Assembly: GCF_000219535.2 (NCBI RefSeq)
Contig: NZ_CP007806.1
Span: 142,501-206,500 of the forward strand
Origin: Brevibacillus laterosporus LMG 15441
GTDB taxonomy: Bacteria; Bacillota; Bacilli; Brevibacillales; Brevibacillaceae
Length of the DNA stretch: 64,000 nucleotides
Direction of reading: 5' to 3'
Part shown: in pieces, positions 29,402-40,887 of the stretch
Layout: each line of letters starts with the position of its first letter
Position numbering within the stretch: position 1 is the stretch's first letter
Notes under the pieces: generated by a model
What the model was told of the DNA's origin: nothing
What the model saw: the letters and a program-made list of their open reading frames with translations, nothing else
Database searches by the model: none
Program-made: the position numbers and the translations under genes

Positions 29402-32400
29402 GTGATTGACGTCAATAATTTTGAATATATGAAGATTGGTTTAGCTTCTCCCGATAAGATCCGTTCGTGGTCTTTCGGGGAAGTTAAAAAACCTGAAACA
29501 ATTAACTACCGTACCCTGAAGCCTGAGAAGGATGGTTTGTTCTGTGAGCGTATTTTCGGACCAACCAAGGATTGGGAATGTCATTGCGGTAAATACAAGC
29601 GCGTTCGTTATAAAGGTGTAGTCTGTGATCGATGCGGCGTTGAGGTAACTCGTGCAAAAGTGCGTCGTGAACGTATGGGACACATTGAGCTTGCTGCTCC
29701 TGTTTCCCACATCTGGTATTTCAAAGGTATCCCAAGCCGTATGGGTCTGGTACTGGATATGTCTCCACGTTCCCTTGAGGAAGTTATCTACTTCGCTTCT
29801 TATGTAGTAGTAGATGCCGGGGATACTCCTTTGGACAAAAAACAACTTTTGTCTGAAAAAGAATACCGTAACTATCGCGAGAAATATGGTCAATCCTTCC
29901 AAGCAGCAATGGGTGCTGAAGCAATTCGCCGTTTGCTAGCTGAAATTGATCTTGAAAAAGAAGTAAGTACATTGAAGGAAGATTTAAAAACCGTACAGGG
30001 TCAACGCCGTACTCGTGCGATTAAACGCCTAGAGGTGCTGGAAGCATTCCGTAACTCTGGTAATCGCCCTGATTGGATGGTACTTGACGTATTGCCTGTA
30101 ATTCCTCCAGAATTGCGCCCGATGGTACAGTTGGATGGTGGACGCTTTGCGACATCTGACCTAAATGACTTGTATCGTCGTGTGATCAACCGTAACAACC
30201 GTCTAAAACGCCTGCTTGAACTTGGCGCGCCAGACATTATCGTACAAAACGAAAAACGTATGCTACAAGAAGCAGTGGATGCGTTGATTGATAACGGTCG
30301 TCGCGGACGTCCTGTTACTGGTCCTGGTAACCGTCCATTGAAATCCTTGAGTCATATGCTTAAAGGTAAGCAAGGTCGTTTCCGTCAAAACCTTTTGGGT
30401 AAACGTGTTGACTACTCTGGTCGTTCCGTTATCGTAGTAGGACCGAACCTTCGCATGTACCAATGCGGTCTGCCTAAGGAAATGGCGTTGGAACTGTTCA
30501 AGCCTTTCGTAATGAAGGAGCTTGTAGCAAAAGGCCTAGCTCATAACATTAAGAGTGCGAAACGTAAAGTTGAGCGTATACAACCTGAGGTATGGGACGT
30601 ATTGGAAGAGGTAATCAAGGAACATCCTGTATTACTAAACCGCGCTCCTACCTTGCACCGTTTGGGTATTCAAGCATTTGAGCCAGTATTGGTTGAGGGA
30701 CGTGCGATTCGTCTACATCCGCTCGTATGTACAGCTTATAACGCTGACTTTGACGGTGACCAAATGGCGGTTCACGTACCGTTGTCTGCGGAGGCACAAG
30801 CTGAAGCTCGTATCCTAATGCTTGCTGCTCAAAACATCTTGAACCCGAAAGATGGTAAACCAGTTGTTACACCTTCTCAGGATATGGTGCTTGGTTCTTA
30901 CTATCTGACGCTGGAGCGTAGAGGAGATGTGGGTGAAGGTTCTATTTTCCGTGACCCTGCTGATGCGATTGCAGCTTATGAGAATGCATATATCACGCTG
31001 CAAACACGTATCCTTATTCCGGCTAATAGCTTGAGCAAAACTTCATTTACAGAAAAACAACAGAATGCATTGCTAGCAACTACTGTAGGTAAAGTAATCT
31101 TTAATGAAATTTTCCCTCCAGAGCTGCCATACATCAATGCTCCTACAAGAGACAACCTTCAGAACCAAGTTTCTGATGAGTACTTTATGTTTGAAAAAGG
31201 TCAGGATACTACTGCTTTTATTAAGAGCTTGAAGGATCCGGGTGCTGTTAAAAAAGGCTTCTTGGGAACAATCATTGCTGAATGCTTCCGTCGCTTTGGA
31301 ACAACCATGACCTCTGAAATTCTTGATAAAATAAAAGAATTGGCATTTAAATACTCAACAAAAGCTGGTATTACGATAGCCGTTGCCGATATCGTAGTTC
31401 CATCTGAAAAACAATCCATTCTTAACAGTGCCGATGAGAAAGTAAATGCGGTAATGACGCAATTCCGTCGTGGTTTAATTACTGAAGACGAACGTTATGA
31501 TCGTGTTATCTCCATCTGGTCAAAAGCTAAAGATGAAGTAACTGATGTTCTCATGAAATCCATGGATCAATTCAATGCGATTTACATGATGGCTAACTCC
31601 GGAGCCCGCGGTAACGTGTCCCAGATTACTCAGCTAGCTGGTATGCGTGGTCTGATGGCAAACCCGTCAGGTCGAATCATCGAGTTACCGATCAAATCCA
31701 ACTTCCGTGAAGGTTTAACGGTATTGGAATACTTCATCTCTACGCATGGTGCGCGTAAAGGTTTGGCCGATACAGCCCTGCGTACTGCTGACTCAGGTTA
31801 CTTAACTCGTCGTCTGGTAGACGTAGCGCAAGACGTTATCGTTCGTGAAGAAGATTGCGGAACAGATAAAGGTATTCGCGTAAGTGCTATTAAAGATGGT
31901 AAAGAAGAAATCGAAAAGCTGTCTGACCGATTAGAAGGTCGTACCTGCTTTGAAACTGTTCGTCATCCTGAAACAGGTGAGATCCTTGTTCATCGAAATG
32001 AGGAAATTACTGAGGAGATGGCTGAATTAATCGTTAAGCTTGGCATTCAAGACGTATACATTCGTAACGTCCTTGCTTGCCGCACAAGTCACGGGGTCTG
32101 CAAACGTTGCTATGGCCGTAACCTAGCAACAGGAGCAGAGGTAGAAATCGGTGAAGCAGTAGGTATTATTGCTGCACAATCTATCGGTGAACCAGGTACT
32201 CAGTTAACAATGCGTACGTTCCATACCGGTGGGGTAGCAGGGGACGATATCACGCAAGGTTTGCCGCGTATCCAAGAGTTGTTTGAAGCTCGTAACCCGA
32301 AAGGTCAAGCGGTTATTACCGAAATCGACTCAGAAGTGGTTAGCATCCGTGAAGATAAAGATAAACGCATCATCGAGGTTCGCGGTGAAGCAGAAAACAA

Positions 32401-33019
32401 AGAATACGCAGCGCCATACGGTGCACGTATCAAGGTATCTGTTGGCCAAAAACTTAATGCCGGTGATGAGTTAACAGAGGGTTCTGTAGACCCGAAAGAA
32501 ATGCTGAAAGTACGCGGTCAGCGCGGTGTATCCAACTACATCCTGCAAGAGGTTCAGAAAGTTTACCGTATGCAAGGGGTAGAAATCAACGACAAGCACG
32601 TTGAGGTAATGATTCGTCAGATGCTTCGCAAGTTGCGCGTCATTGATAGTGGAGAAACTGATCTGTTGCCAGGTTCCTTCGTAGAGGTTCATGAATTTGA
32701 GCAAGCCAATGCGAAAGTGCTTATGTCTGGTAAGAGCCCAGCAGTTGGACGTCCAGTGTTGCTTGGTATCACAAAAGCTTCCTTGGAGACAGATTCCTTC
32801 TTGTCTGCAGCATCCTTCCAAGAAACAACACGTGTTCTTACAGATGCAGCGATTAAGGGTAAAGTAGATAAACTACTTGGATTGAAAGAGAACGTAATTA
32901 TTGGTAAGCTGATCCCAGCTGGTACCGGTATGAACCGTTATCGCAACTCAAGACTCTTAAACCGCGAACAAGCAGAAGGTAACTCTGACGTACTAGAAAC
33001 AGTATCAGTAGAATCCTAG
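29402..33019 (+). CDS. rpoC: RNA polymerase beta' subunit
   Basis: A 1205-aa subunit. The N-terminal zinc ribbon has [20 protein letters not shown] near 60-79. The catalytic Mg site is [12 protein letters not shown] near 450. The trigger loop lies near [13 protein letters not shown], and a second zinc cluster is [13 protein letters not shown]. The [18 protein letters not shown] motif is intact. Length is normal for Bacillales. Start GTG 29402 follows GAGGGAGG. Forms rpoBC, ended by a hairpin at 33029. Confidence 0.97.
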   Translation: MIDVNNFEYMKIGLASPDKIRSWSFGEVKKPETINYRTLKPEKDGLFCERIFGPTKDWECHCGKYKRVRYKGVVCDRCGVEVTRAKVRRERMGHIELAAPVSHIWYFKGIPSRMGLVLDMSPRSLEEVIYFASYVVVDAGDTPLDKKQLLSEKEYRNYREKYGQSFQAAMGAEAIRRLLAEIDLEKEVSTLKEDLKTVQGQRRTRAIKRLEVLEAFRNSGNRPDWMVLDVLPVIPPELRPMVQLDGGRFATSDLNDLYRRVINRNNRLKRLLELGAPDIIVQNEKRMLQEAVDALIDNGRRGRPVTGPGNRPLKSLSHMLKGKQGRFRQNLLGKRVDYSGRSVIVVGPNLRMYQCGLPKEMALELFKPFVMKELVAKGLAHNIKSAKRKVERIQPEVWDVLEEVIKEHPVLLNRAPTLHRLGIQAFEPVLVEGRAIRLHPLVCTAYNADFDGDQMAVHVPLSAEAQAEARILMLAAQNILNPKDGKPVVTPSQDMVLGSYYLTLERRGDVGEGSIFRDPADAIAAYENAYITLQTRILIPANSLSKTSFTEKQQNALLATTVGKVIFNEIFPPELPYINAPTRDNLQNQVSDEYFMFEKGQDTTAFIKSLKDPGAVKKGFLGTIIAECFRRFGTTMTSEILDKIKELAFKYSTKAGITIAVADIVVPSEKQSILNSADEKVNAVMTQFRRGLITEDERYDRVISIWSKAKDEVTDVLMKSMDQFNAIYMMANSGARGNVSQITQLAGMRGLMANPSGRIIELPIKSNFREGLTVLEYFISTHGARKGLADTALRTADSGYLTRRLVDVAQDVIVREEDCGTDKGIRVSAIKDGKEEIEKLSDRLEGRTCFETVRHPETGEILVHRNEEITEEMAELIVKLGIQDVYIRNVLACRTSHGVCKRCYGRNLATGAEVEIGEAVGIIAAQSIGEPGTQLTMRTFHTGGVAGDDITQGLPRIQELFEARNPKGQAVITEIDSEVVSIREDKDKRIIEVRGEAENKEYAAPYGARIKVSVGQKLNAGDELTEGSVDPKEMLKVRGQRGVSNYILQEVQKVYRMQGVEINDKHVEVMIRQMLRKLRVIDSGETDLLPGSFVEVHEFEQANAKVLMSGKSPAVGRPVLLGITKASLETDSFLSAASFQETTRVLTDAAIKGKVDKLLGLKENVIIGKLIPAGTGMNRYRNSRLLNREQAEGNSDVLETVSVES

Positions 33020-33028
33020 TTTGCTATA

Positions 33029-33075
33029 TTGATAAAGAGGCGTTTCCTCTCTGGGGAAACCGCCTCCTTATCAAT
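33029..33075 (+). terminator. Terminator after rpoC
   Basis: A long imperfect stem, ttgataaagaggcg-tttcc (33029-33046), pairs with ggaaaccgcctccttatcaa (33055-33073), leaving one bulge and one mismatch. TTTAAT follows. It marks the end of the rpoBC unit. Confidence 0.75.
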
Positions 33076-33108
33076 TTAATAGAAAGTAATTTTTTATAGA
33101 ATAATAGG

Positions 33109-33137
33109 TTGACTTCTATAAAAATAGCTGGTATGAT
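33109..33137 (+). promoter_or_regulatory. Sigma-A promoter of rplGB-rpsL-rpsG-fusA
   Basis: TTGACT (33109-33114) and TATGAT (33132-33137) have a 17-base spacer, and TGG directly before the -10 gives an extended element. It lies after the rpoC terminator, so the str operon has its own promoter. Confidence 0.85.
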
Positions 33138-33183
33138 ACTTGAGTGTGCCTGATACTCAATTACTTTGGAGGATATGATCATC

Positions 33184-33438
33184 ATGTCTTATGAAAAAGT
33201 AGAGTGGGCAAAGGAGTTAACGATCGGTATTAATCAGACCACCAAAGCGATCGAACACGGACTTATTGAGGAAGTGTTTCTGGCTAAGGATGCAGATAGA
33301 CGTTTAATACAAAAGATCGCACTTCTATGTAAAGAAAAGGGTGTTCCCGTCAACTTTGTTGATTCCATGAAGCGCTTGGGTAAAGCGTGCGGAATACAGG
33401 TTGGGGCAGCCGCTTGTGCAATAAAAAAGAGTGGTTAA
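33184..33438 (+). CDS. rplGB: L7Ae-family RNA-binding protein (YbxF type)
   Basis: An 84-aa L7Ae/L30e-fold protein that binds kink-turn RNA in characterised homologs. SMKRLGKACGIQVGAAACAI near 61-80 is the family signature. It sits between rpoC and rpsL as in Bacillus. ATG 33184 is chosen because TTGGAGG (33166-33172) lies 11 bases upstream. ATG 33175 is too close to that site and TTG 33166 is part of it. Confidence 0.9.
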   Translation: MSYEKVEWAKELTIGINQTTKAIEHGLIEEVFLAKDADRRLIQKIALLCKEKGVPVNFVDSMKRLGKACGIQVGAAACAIKKSG

Positions 33439-33556
33439 GTCATGTTTTTGTTGAAGAACGTTATGTTTTTCTAGCAAGAGCATCTTATTTTGCCCATATG
33501 TGATTCACCTGGATCTGTGGTCTTACAATAAAGAATGAGGAAGGAGGAAAAAGATC

Positions 33557-33979
33557 ATGCCTACAATTAACCAATTAGTGCGCAAAGGTCGTAAAGATAA
33601 AGTCGTAAAGTCTAAGTCCCCAGCTCTACAAAAAGGGTACAACAGCTTTAAGAAATCTCAAACGAACCAAAGCTCGCCTCAAAAACGTGGTGTATGTACT
33701 CGTGTAGGTACAATGACACCTAAAAAACCGAACTCCGCGCTTCGTAAGTATGCTCGTGTACGTTTAACTAACGGAATCGAGGTTACAGCTTACATCGGAG
33801 GTATCGGTCACAACCTTCAAGAACATAGTGTTGTACTAGTTCGTGGTGGTCGTGTAAAAGACTTACCAGGGGTACGTTATCATATCGTACGTGGTGCGCT
33901 TGATACTGCCGGTGTTAACAACCGTATGCAATCTCGCTCCAAATATGGTACAAAACGTCCGAAGGCTGCAAAAAAATAA
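33557..33979 (+). CDS. rpsL: 30S ribosomal protein S12
   Basis: A 140-aa decoding-centre protein. [15 protein letters not shown] contains the lysine whose changes confer streptomycin resistance, here the sensitive form. [14 protein letters not shown] holds the second resistance hotspot and the Asp that can be methylthiolated. It helps check codon-anticodon pairing. Start ATG 33557 follows GGAAGGAGG. Confidence 0.98.
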   Translation: MPTINQLVRKGRKDKVVKSKSPALQKGYNSFKKSQTNQSSPQKRGVCTRVGTMTPKKPNSALRKYARVRLTNGIEVTAYIGGIGHNLQEHSVVLVRGGRVKDLPGVRYHIVRGALDTAGVNNRMQSRSKYGTKRPKAAKK

Positions 33980-34030
33980 TCACGTTGCGTGATTACATTA
34001 TATTAACTCTAGGAAAAGGAGGGAAACTTG

Positions 34031-34501
34031 ATGCCGCGTAAAGGTCCAGTTGCTCGACGCGACGTATTGCCAGATCCAATTCATAACAGCAAGTTGGTTA
34101 CTCGTTTAATCAACCGTTTGATGTTGGATGGTAAGCGTGGAGTTGCGCAAAATATCCTATATAACTCGTTTGACATCATTCAAGAACGTACAGGACGCAA
34201 CCCTATGGAAGTGTTCGAAGAAGCTCTTAAAAACATCATGCCTGTACTTGAGGTAAAAGCTCGCCGTGTAGGTGGTGCTAACTACCAAGTACCTATCGAG
34301 GTTAAACCTGAGCGTCGTACGACTCTTGGTCTTCGTTGGTTAGTTAACTACGCTCGTCTTCGTGGTGAAAAAACTATGGAACAGCGTTTGGCTAGCGAAA
34401 TTATGGATGCAGCAAACAGTACTGGTGCAGCTGTTAAGAAACGTGAGGACACTCACAAAATGGCTGAAGCAAACAAAGCGTTTGCACACTATCGCTGGTA
34501 G
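34031..34501 (+). CDS. rpsG: 30S ribosomal protein S7
   Basis: A 156-aa primary 16S rRNA-binding protein that starts assembly of the 30S head. [17 protein letters not shown] and the C-terminal [15 protein letters not shown] are typical. ATG 34031 follows AAAAGGAGGG; the TTG immediately before it is not needed. In E. coli S7 represses the str operon. A hairpin follows the gene. Confidence 0.97.
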   Translation: MPRKGPVARRDVLPDPIHNSKLVTRLINRLMLDGKRGVAQNILYNSFDIIQERTGRNPMEVFEEALKNIMPVLEVKARRVGGANYQVPIEVKPERRTTLGLRWLVNYARLRGEKTMEQRLASEIMDAANSTGAAVKKREDTHKMAEANKAFAHYRW

Positions 34502-34510
34502 AATGCAAAG

Positions 34511-34533
34511 GCGGGTATCCTTTAGATACCCGC
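34511..34533 (+). promoter_or_regulatory. Hairpin between rpsG and fusA
   Basis: A perfect 9-bp stem, gcgggtatc (34511-34519) with gatacccgc (34525-34533), has a 5-base loop. No T run follows, so it more likely affects mRNA processing or translation of fusA than termination. Confidence 0.5.
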
Positions 34534-34571
34534 ATATTCTCACATATGAGTATGGAAGGAGCAATTCCTAA

Positions 34572-36650
34572 ATGGCTCGCGAATTCTCTCTAGCGAATAC
34601 GCGTAATATCGGTATCATGGCACACATCGATGCCGGTAAAACGACAACAACCGAGCGTATTCTTTTTTATACCGGTCGCGTTCACAAAATCGGTGAGACA
34701 CACGAAGGTGCCGCAACGATGGACTGGATGGAACAAGAACAAGAGCGCGGTATCACAATCACTTCTGCTGCTACGACTGCTCAATGGAATGGTCACCGCA
34801 TCAACATCATCGATACACCTGGGCACGTAGACTTCACAGTTGAGGTTGAACGTTCTCTGCGTGTACTTGATGGTACTGTTGCGGTTTTTGACGCGAAGGG
34901 CGGCGTAGAACCTCAGTCTGAGACTGTATGGCGCCAAGCAGACCGTTATGGTGTACCACGTGTTTGTTACGTAAACAAAATGGATATCATGGGTGCAAAC
35001 TATGATATGTGTTTAGAACAAATTAAAGAGCGTCTAGGCGCTAACCCTGTAGCTATCCAATATCCAATTGGTGCGGAAGATAATTTCACAGGTATCGTTG
35101 ACCTTGTTGAAATGAAAGCTCACATCTATGTAGATGACTTGGGTAAAACTTCTGAAACTACAGAGATTCCTGCTGAATTGAAAGAAAGATGCGAAGAACT
35201 TCGCATGCATCTTGTTGAAGCAGCTGCAGAACAAGACGAAGAATTAATGATGAAATACCTTGAAGGCGAAGAGTTAACGATTGAAGAAATCAAAGTTGCT
35301 CTACGTAAAGGTACTATCGCAGTTAATCTAGTTCCTGTTCTTTGTGGTTCTTCCTATAAAAACAAAGGTGTTCAATTGATGTTGGATGCAGTAGTTGACT
35401 ACTTGCCAGCTCCAATTGACGTACCAGCTATCAAAGGTACTCTTCCTGATAGTGAAGAAGAAGTAGTTCGTGAATCCGATGACAATGGTCCGTTCTCTGC
35501 TCTTGCATTTAAGATCATGACTGACCCTTACGTTGGTAAACTTACATTCTTCCGTGTATACTCTGGTACACTAGCTTCCGGTTCTTACTTGCTGAACTCT
35601 ACTAAGGGTAAACGCGAGCGTATCGGACGTATCCTACAAATGCACGCTAACCACCGTGAAGAAATCCCTATGGTTTACTCCGGTGACATTGCAGCGGCTG
35701 TAGGTTTGAAGGATACTACAACTGGGGATACATTGTGCGATGAGAAGTCGCCAGTTATCCTTGAGTCTATGGTATTCCCTGAGCCAGTTATCCACGTTGC
35801 TATTGAACCAAAATCCAAAGCAGACCAAGATAAGATGGGTATTGCCCTTTCTAAACTTTCTGAAGAGGATCCAACGTTCCGTACGCACACTGATGAAGAA
35901 ACTGGACAAACCATCATCGGTGGTATGGGTGAGCTTCACCTAGATATCATCGTTGACCGTATGAGACGCGAATTCAAGGTAGAAGCTAACGTGGGTGCTC
36001 CACAAGTAGCTTACCGTGAAACATTCCGCGGATCTGCTAAGGTTGATGGTAAATTCGTACGCCAATCCGGTGGTCGTGGTCAATACGGTCACGTTGTGGT
36101 TGAGTTCTCTCCACTTGAGCCAGGTCAAGGCTTCATGTTTGAGAACAAAGTTGTTGGTGGTGCGGTTCCTCGTGAATACATCCCAGCAGCTCAAGCGGGT
36201 ATCGAAGAATCTATGAAAAATGGTGTTCTTGCAGGATTCCCACTTGTAGACATTAAAGCTGTTCTTGTAGACGGTAGCTACCATGATGTAGACTCCTCTG
36301 AGATGGCGTTTAAAGTTGCAGGTTCCTTGGCACTTAAAGAAGCAGCTAAGAAGTGTGGAGCTGTTCTTCTTGAGCCAGTTATGAAAGTAGAAGTTACTGT
36401 ACCTGAGGACTACATGGGTGACGTAATGGGTGACCTTAACTCTCGTCGTGGACGCATTGAAGGTATGGATGCTCGTGCAAACGCACAAGTTATCCGCGCA
36501 ATGGTTCCACTTTCTGAGATGTTTGGTTACTCTACAGTACTACGTTCCCGTACACAAGGTCGCGGTCAGTACTCTATGCAAATCGACCACTACGAAGAAG
36601 TACCAAGAAATATTTCTGATGAAATCATCAAGAAGTCCAAAGGTGAATAA
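34572..36650 (+). CDS. fusA: Elongation factor G
   Basis: A 692-aa translocation GTPase. G1 is AHIDAGKTT (residues 17-25), G3 DTPGHVD near 82, G4 NKMD near 136. Domains II-V follow, with the fusidic-acid region around [10 protein letters not shown]. It moves tRNA-mRNA after peptide bond formation. Start ATG 34572 follows GGAAGGAG. Codon use is biased toward the pattern of highly expressed genes here. Confidence 0.98.
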   Translation: MAREFSLANTRNIGIMAHIDAGKTTTTERILFYTGRVHKIGETHEGAATMDWMEQEQERGITITSAATTAQWNGHRINIIDTPGHVDFTVEVERSLRVLDGTVAVFDAKGGVEPQSETVWRQADRYGVPRVCYVNKMDIMGANYDMCLEQIKERLGANPVAIQYPIGAEDNFTGIVDLVEMKAHIYVDDLGKTSETTEIPAELKERCEELRMHLVEAAAEQDEELMMKYLEGEELTIEEIKVALRKGTIAVNLVPVLCGSSYKNKGVQLMLDAVVDYLPAPIDVPAIKGTLPDSEEEVVRESDDNGPFSALAFKIMTDPYVGKLTFFRVYSGTLASGSYLLNSTKGKRERIGRILQMHANHREEIPMVYSGDIAAAVGLKDTTTGDTLCDEKSPVILESMVFPEPVIHVAIEPKSKADQDKMGIALSKLSEEDPTFRTHTDEETGQTIIGGMGELHLDIIVDRMRREFKVEANVGAPQVAYRETFRGSAKVDGKFVRQSGGRGQYGHVVVEFSPLEPGQGFMFENKVVGGAVPREYIPAAQAGIEESMKNGVLAGFPLVDIKAVLVDGSYHDVDSSEMAFKVAGSLALKEAAKKCGAVLLEPVMKVEVTVPEDYMGDVMGDLNSRRGRIEGMDARANAQVIRAMVPLSEMFGYSTVLRSRTQGRGQYSMQIDHYEEVPRNISDEIIKKSKGE

Positions 36651-36710
36651 TCAGTATCTATTTTTTGGGAATTTACTTCCAGTGTAGATTTCTCTCTTTA
36701 TCTTCAAAGA

Positions 36711-36762
36711 AGAAAGGTTTACAATATTGTTTGGTTACAGCCAAATTCGTGTAAACCTTTCT
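36711..36762 (+). promoter_or_regulatory. Nested inverted repeat between fusA and tuf
   Basis: agaaaggtttaca (36711-36723) pairs perfectly over 13 bases with tgtaaacctttct (36750-36762). Inside the loop, tttgg (36730-36734) pairs with ccaaa (36741-36745). The 3' flank is pyrimidine-rich but lacks a T run. It could be an attenuator or processing site that sets tuf above fusA. Confidence 0.55.
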
Positions 36763-36815
36763 CTCTATACTTATTATAAAAAAAACCTTTAATCTTTAAG
36801 GAGGCACAAATTCTC

Positions 36816-38006
36816 ATGGCAAAAGCTAAATTTGAGCGGAATAAACCCCACGTTAACATCGGTACTATCGGTCACGTTGACCATGGTAAAACAACTCTAA
36901 CTGCTGCTATCACTACTGTTCTTTCTGTAACTGGTGGAGCAACTGCTATGGACTACGGTAGCATCGACGCTGCTCCTGAAGAGCGCGAGCGTGGTATCAC
37001 AATCAACACTGCACACGTTGAGTACGAAACTGAAACTCGTCACTATGCACACGTTGACTGCCCAGGCCATGCTGACTATGTTAAAAACATGATCACTGGT
37101 GCTGCACAAATGGACGGAGCGATCCTAGTAGTATCTGCTGCTGACGGTCCAATGCCACAAACTCGTGAGCACATCCTTCTTTCTAAACAAGTAGGTGTAC
37201 CTTACATCGTAGTATTCATGAACAAATGCGACATGGTTGACGATGAAGAGTTGCTAGAACTAGTTGAAATGGAAATCCGTGACCTATTGTCTCAATACGA
37301 GTTCCCAGGTGACGACACTCCAGTAATCAAAGGTTCTGCTAAAGAAGCTTTGGATAACCCTAATGGCGATTGGGCTAAGAAAATTCTTGAGTTGATGGAA
37401 GCTGTTGATTCTTACATCCCAACTCCAGAACGTGCTACTGACAAACCATTCTTGATGCCTGTAGAGGACGTATTCACAATCACTGGTCGTGGTACAGTTG
37501 CTACTGGTCGCGTTGAGCGCGGTGTTATCAAAGTTGGTGACGCTATCGAAATCATCGGTCTTCAAGAAGAAACTCGCAACTCCACTGTAACAGGTGTTGA
37601 GATGTTCCGTAAGCTTCTTGATCAAGCTGAAGCTGGGGATAACATTGGTGCTCTTCTACGTGGTGTTGAGCGTAAAGACATCGAGCGTGGACAATGTCTA
37701 GCTAAACCAGGTTCCGTTAAACCTTACACTAAATTCAAATGTGAAGTTTACGTTCTATCTAAAGAAGAAGGTGGACGTCATACTCCATTCTTCGCTAACT
37801 ACCGTCCGCAGTTCTACTTCCGTACAACTGACGTAACAGGTATCGTTCAATTGCCAGAAGGCGTTGAAATGATCATGCCTGGTGACAACACTGAGTTCAC
37901 TGTTGAACTTATCGCTCCAGTTGCAATGGAACAAGGTACTCGTTTCGCGATTCGCGAAGGTGGCCGTACAGTAGGCGCTGGCGTAGTATCTACTATCGTT
38001 GAATAG
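36816..38006 (+). CDS. tuf: Elongation factor Tu
   Basis: A 396-aa GTPase that delivers aminoacyl-tRNA. G1 is GHVDHGKTT (residues 19-27), G3 DCPGHADY near 81, G4 NKCD near 136, then two beta-barrel domains ending [10 protein letters not shown]. This is the only tuf copy in the window. Start ATG 36816 follows TAAGGAGG. A strong terminator follows. Confidence 0.98.
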   Translation: MAKAKFERNKPHVNIGTIGHVDHGKTTLTAAITTVLSVTGGATAMDYGSIDAAPEERERGITINTAHVEYETETRHYAHVDCPGHADYVKNMITGAAQMDGAILVVSAADGPMPQTREHILLSKQVGVPYIVVFMNKCDMVDDEELLELVEMEIRDLLSQYEFPGDDTPVIKGSAKEALDNPNGDWAKKILELMEAVDSYIPTPERATDKPFLMPVEDVFTITGRGTVATGRVERGVIKVGDAIEIIGLQEETRNSTVTGVEMFRKLLDQAEAGDNIGALLRGVERKDIERGQCLAKPGSVKPYTKFKCEVYVLSKEEGGRHTPFFANYRPQFYFRTTDVTGIVQLPEGVEMIMPGDNTEFTVELIAPVAMEQGTRFAIREGGRTVGAGVVSTIVE

Positions 38007-38021
38007 TATTTACTTGATATA

Positions 38022-38053
38022 AAAACCCGAGGATATGCTCCTCGGGTTTTTTG
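38022..38053 (+). terminator. Terminator after tuf
   Basis: aaaacccgagga (38022-38033) and tcctcgggtttt (38039-38050) form a 12-bp stem with loop tatgc, then TTG. It closes the str operon. Confidence 0.93.
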
Positions 38054-38151
38054 TATGCTTTGTAAAAAATTACTTTTCAGCCACCCTATAGTCAAATCAT
38101 TATCAACCTGTTACAATACCTTTCATATTTTGATTGAGGAGTGGAACAGAA

Positions 38152-39075
38152 GTGGGCAAGAAAGATTCATACATCTATGTCATATTAACATCTGTAGTAT
38201 GCTTCTGGGGACTTAATGTAGTGATGATCAAATATCTATCTTTTTTTCCTCCAGTGGTCATTGCAGCGATTCGAATGTTGATTGCCGCAATTGTATTGAC
38301 GCCAATCCTATTTATTAAGAAAGAAAAATGTAAGATCTCAGTAAAGCAATGGCTGTTTATAGTAGCTATCGGCTCTACATCAATTGCTCTGCATCAGATT
38401 CTTTTAGCTTGGGGGCTTCAACATAGTACGGCTGGAAGCTCCTCATTGATTATGGCATTAAATCCTTTAGCCACTACCTTATTAGCCGCTATGTTTTTTG
38501 GGGAAAAGCTGGATTTGCGCAAGGGCTTAGGTATTTTACTTGGTTTTACTGGTGTAATTATTGCAGTTACATCAAAAGGGAATGGACAAATCTCCTTTGG
38601 ATTGGGAGAGATAATTATTTTTGGATCTATGCTGATGTATGTAGTAGGTGGTTTGTTGGTAAGAGGAGCTAAATCTACTGGTTTGCCCGTGTGGGAGCTG
38701 ACGGCGTATTCTCAGTGGATAGGTGCTATCATGTTAGGGATTTTGAGCGTGGGGATGTATCCTACATATATCTATCAGGAGATGAATATCAGTTGGTTTA
38801 CCTGGTTTGTCATTTTTTGCTCAGGTGGCATTTCAAGTGGACTCGGATCATTAGGCTGGAATTATGGCATTCAAAAGATAGGGGCTAGTCAAACGTCCAT
38901 TTTTCTCAATGGCATGCCGATAGCGAGTTTGCTTTTTGCTGCTTTGCTTATTGATGAGCCGTTTACTTATTTGGCTATAATTGCATTACTATGCACGGTT
39001 GCGGGAGTTTATCTAGGTTCTACAAAGTCGCGTCCTGTGAAAATTCCACTACCTATCAAAGAAAGAGAAGTTTAA
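38152..39075 (+). CDS. EamA/DMT-family transporter
   Basis: A 307-aa membrane protein with about ten hydrophobic segments in two EamA halves. The first half ends near SSLIMALNPLATTLLAAMFF, and the second has ASQTSIFLNGMPIASLLFAA, both typical of the drug/metabolite superfamily. Substrate unknown; relatives export amino acids, nucleosides or drugs. Start GTG 38152 follows GAGGAGTGG. It is not part of the str or S10 operon and breaks their usual contiguity. Confidence 0.85.
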   Translation: MGKKDSYIYVILTSVVCFWGLNVVMIKYLSFFPPVVIAAIRMLIAAIVLTPILFIKKEKCKISVKQWLFIVAIGSTSIALHQILLAWGLQHSTAGSSSLIMALNPLATTLLAAMFFGEKLDLRKGLGILLGFTGVIIAVTSKGNGQISFGLGEIIIFGSMLMYVVGGLLVRGAKSTGLPVWELTAYSQWIGAIMLGILSVGMYPTYIYQEMNISWFTWFVIFCSGGISSGLGSLGWNYGIQKIGASQTSIFLNGMPIASLLFAALLIDEPFTYLAIIALLCTVAGVYLGSTKSRPVKIPLPIKEREV

Positions 39076-39110
39076 ATGAAGCTCCAAGAGTGAAAAACTT
39101 ATATTATATA

Positions 39111-39138
39111 GAAGGAACGCCTAGGAAGGCGTTCCTTC
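39111..39138. terminator. Bidirectional terminator between the transporter and globin genes
   Basis: gaaggaacgcct (39111-39122) and aggcgttccttc (39127-39138) make a perfect 12-bp stem with loop agga. It overlaps the stop codon of the minus-strand globin gene. Confidence 0.85.
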
Positions 39139-39525
39139 TTGTTGATTCCATTGATTAATCATATGGTGCGCTGTCAAAGTAAGTCGTTCAAAAATCTGAG
39201 ATTTCATCGGTTCCTCTATCTCAGTATGATCTAGAGCTTGTTCCATACAAAGAAGCCAAGCTCCTGCTCGTTTTGGAGTAATTTCAAAAGGCAAGTGACG
39301 CGCGCGAAGCATGGGATGTCCATGTTTTTCAGAATAAAGAGAAGGTCCACCAAGAAATTGAGTAAGAAACAAATATTGCTTTGCTTTTACTTCTGTAAGA
39401 TCGGAAGGAAAAATAGGAATTAAGTCTTCATGCTTGGCAACCAAATCATAGAAGTGATTTACTAGTTTCCTAAGGGTGGGAGCTCCTCCAATTTGGTCAT
39501 AAAGGCTTCCAGACTTTTCAATCAC
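39121..39525 (-). CDS. Truncated hemoglobin, group II-like
   Basis: A 134-aa small globin. SLYDQIGGAPTLRKLVNHFY (7-26) is the usual start. HGHPMLRARHLPFEIT near 68-83 contains the proximal histidine region and the HLPF motif, and WLLCMEQAL follows. Group II members in Bacillus (YjbI) bind oxygen and take part in oxidative or nitrosative stress. Start GTG 39525 follows AAAGGAG on the minus strand; the overlapping ATG is out of frame and meets a stop at once. It ends in the shared terminator. Confidence 0.88.
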   Translation of the reverse strand: MIEKSGSLYDQIGGAPTLRKLVNHFYDLVAKHEDLIPIFPSDLTEVKAKQYLFLTQFLGGPSLYSEKHGHPMLRARHLPFEITPKRAGAWLLCMEQALDHTEIEEPMKSQIFERLTLTAHHMINQWNQQEGTPS

Positions 39526-39623
39526 ATGAAGGCTCCTTTCTATTGTATAATAGCAAAAGTCGTAGCTCGCATAAATCTATTATACTTGTTTGATTAGAAA
39601 TTCATAGGAATTACAAAAAAAAC

Positions 39624-40095
<472 letters not shown>

Positions 40096-40111
40096 TCTCT
40101 ACCTAGAGCGC

Positions 40112-40132
40112 GACACGCTAGCTAGCGTTGTC
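40112..40132 (+). repeat. Palindrome between rpsJ and rplC
   Basis: ACGCTAGCTAGCGT (40115-40128) is a perfect 14-base palindrome. With one bulge, gac (40112-40114) also pairs with gtc (40130-40132). As RNA it can form a hairpin between the first two genes of the S10 operon. The gap of 148 bases is long for this cluster and otherwise shows nothing coding. Confidence 0.5.
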
Positions 40133-40243
40133 TTGATGAGTACGGAAGTTAAAGGATTCACCATATAGCTCCCCTGCTCGTCAGTAGGGACTTGATACAA
40201 CAAAGGTCATTTTATGAAAATGTTAATGTAGGAGGTGGCACAA

Positions 40244-40870
40244 ATGACCAAAGGAATCTTAGGAAAAAAACTTGGAATGACTCAAGTTTTCGCTGAAAAT
40301 GGTACAGCAACTGCTGTAACTGTAATCCAAGCAGGTCCTTGCGTGGTTCTTCAAAAGAAGGATCAAGCGACTGATGGATATGAGGCAATTCAGATCGGTT
40401 ACGACGATAAGAAAGAAAATCGTACGAACAAACCTGAAAAAGGGCATGCAGCTAAAGCTAACACTGCACCTAAGCGCTTCATCCGTGAAATCAACGGAAT
40501 TAACCTCGCTGATTATGAGGTAGGTCAAGAACTTAAAGCCGATATTTTTGCCGCAGGAGAGTTTGTAGACGTGTCCGGCGAGTCAAAAGGTAAAGGTTTT
40601 GCAGGTTCTATCAAACGCCACAACCACGCTCGTGGACCAATGGCTCACGGTTCTCGTTACCATCGTGGACCAGGTTCCATGGGTTCTATCGCAGCTAACC
40701 GTGTATTCAAAGGTATGAAATTACCTGGTCAAATGGGTGGCGAAAAAGTAACAATCCAAAATCTTGAGGTTGTTAAAGTTGATACAGACCGTAACTTGAT
40801 TCTTGTTAAAGGTTCCATACCTGGACCTAAAAACAGCTACGTAGTCGTGCGTACGGCTGTCAAGAAATAA
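40244..40870 (+). CDS. rplC: 50S ribosomal protein L3
   Basis: A 208-aa early assembly protein whose loop reaches the peptidyl transferase centre. [16 protein letters not shown] starts it, and [16 protein letters not shown] near 131-146 is the loop, with the Gln of LPGQMGG that is methylated in some bacteria. ATG 40244 follows GTAGGAGG; GTG 40235 overlaps the site. Confidence 0.97.
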   Translation: MTKGILGKKLGMTQVFAENGTATAVTVIQAGPCVVLQKKDQATDGYEAIQIGYDDKKENRTNKPEKGHAAKANTAPKRFIREINGINLADYEVGQELKADIFAAGEFVDVSGESKGKGFAGSIKRHNHARGPMAHGSRYHRGPGSMGSIAANRVFKGMKLPGQMGGEKVTIQNLEVVKVDTDRNLILVKGSIPGPKNSYVVVRTAVKK

Positions 40871-40887
40871 GGAAAGGAGGAACTGAC

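Noticed and set aside
35940..36488. 182-codon minus-strand open frame
   Set aside because: It is antisense to fusA, arising from biased codon use, with no recognisable protein features.
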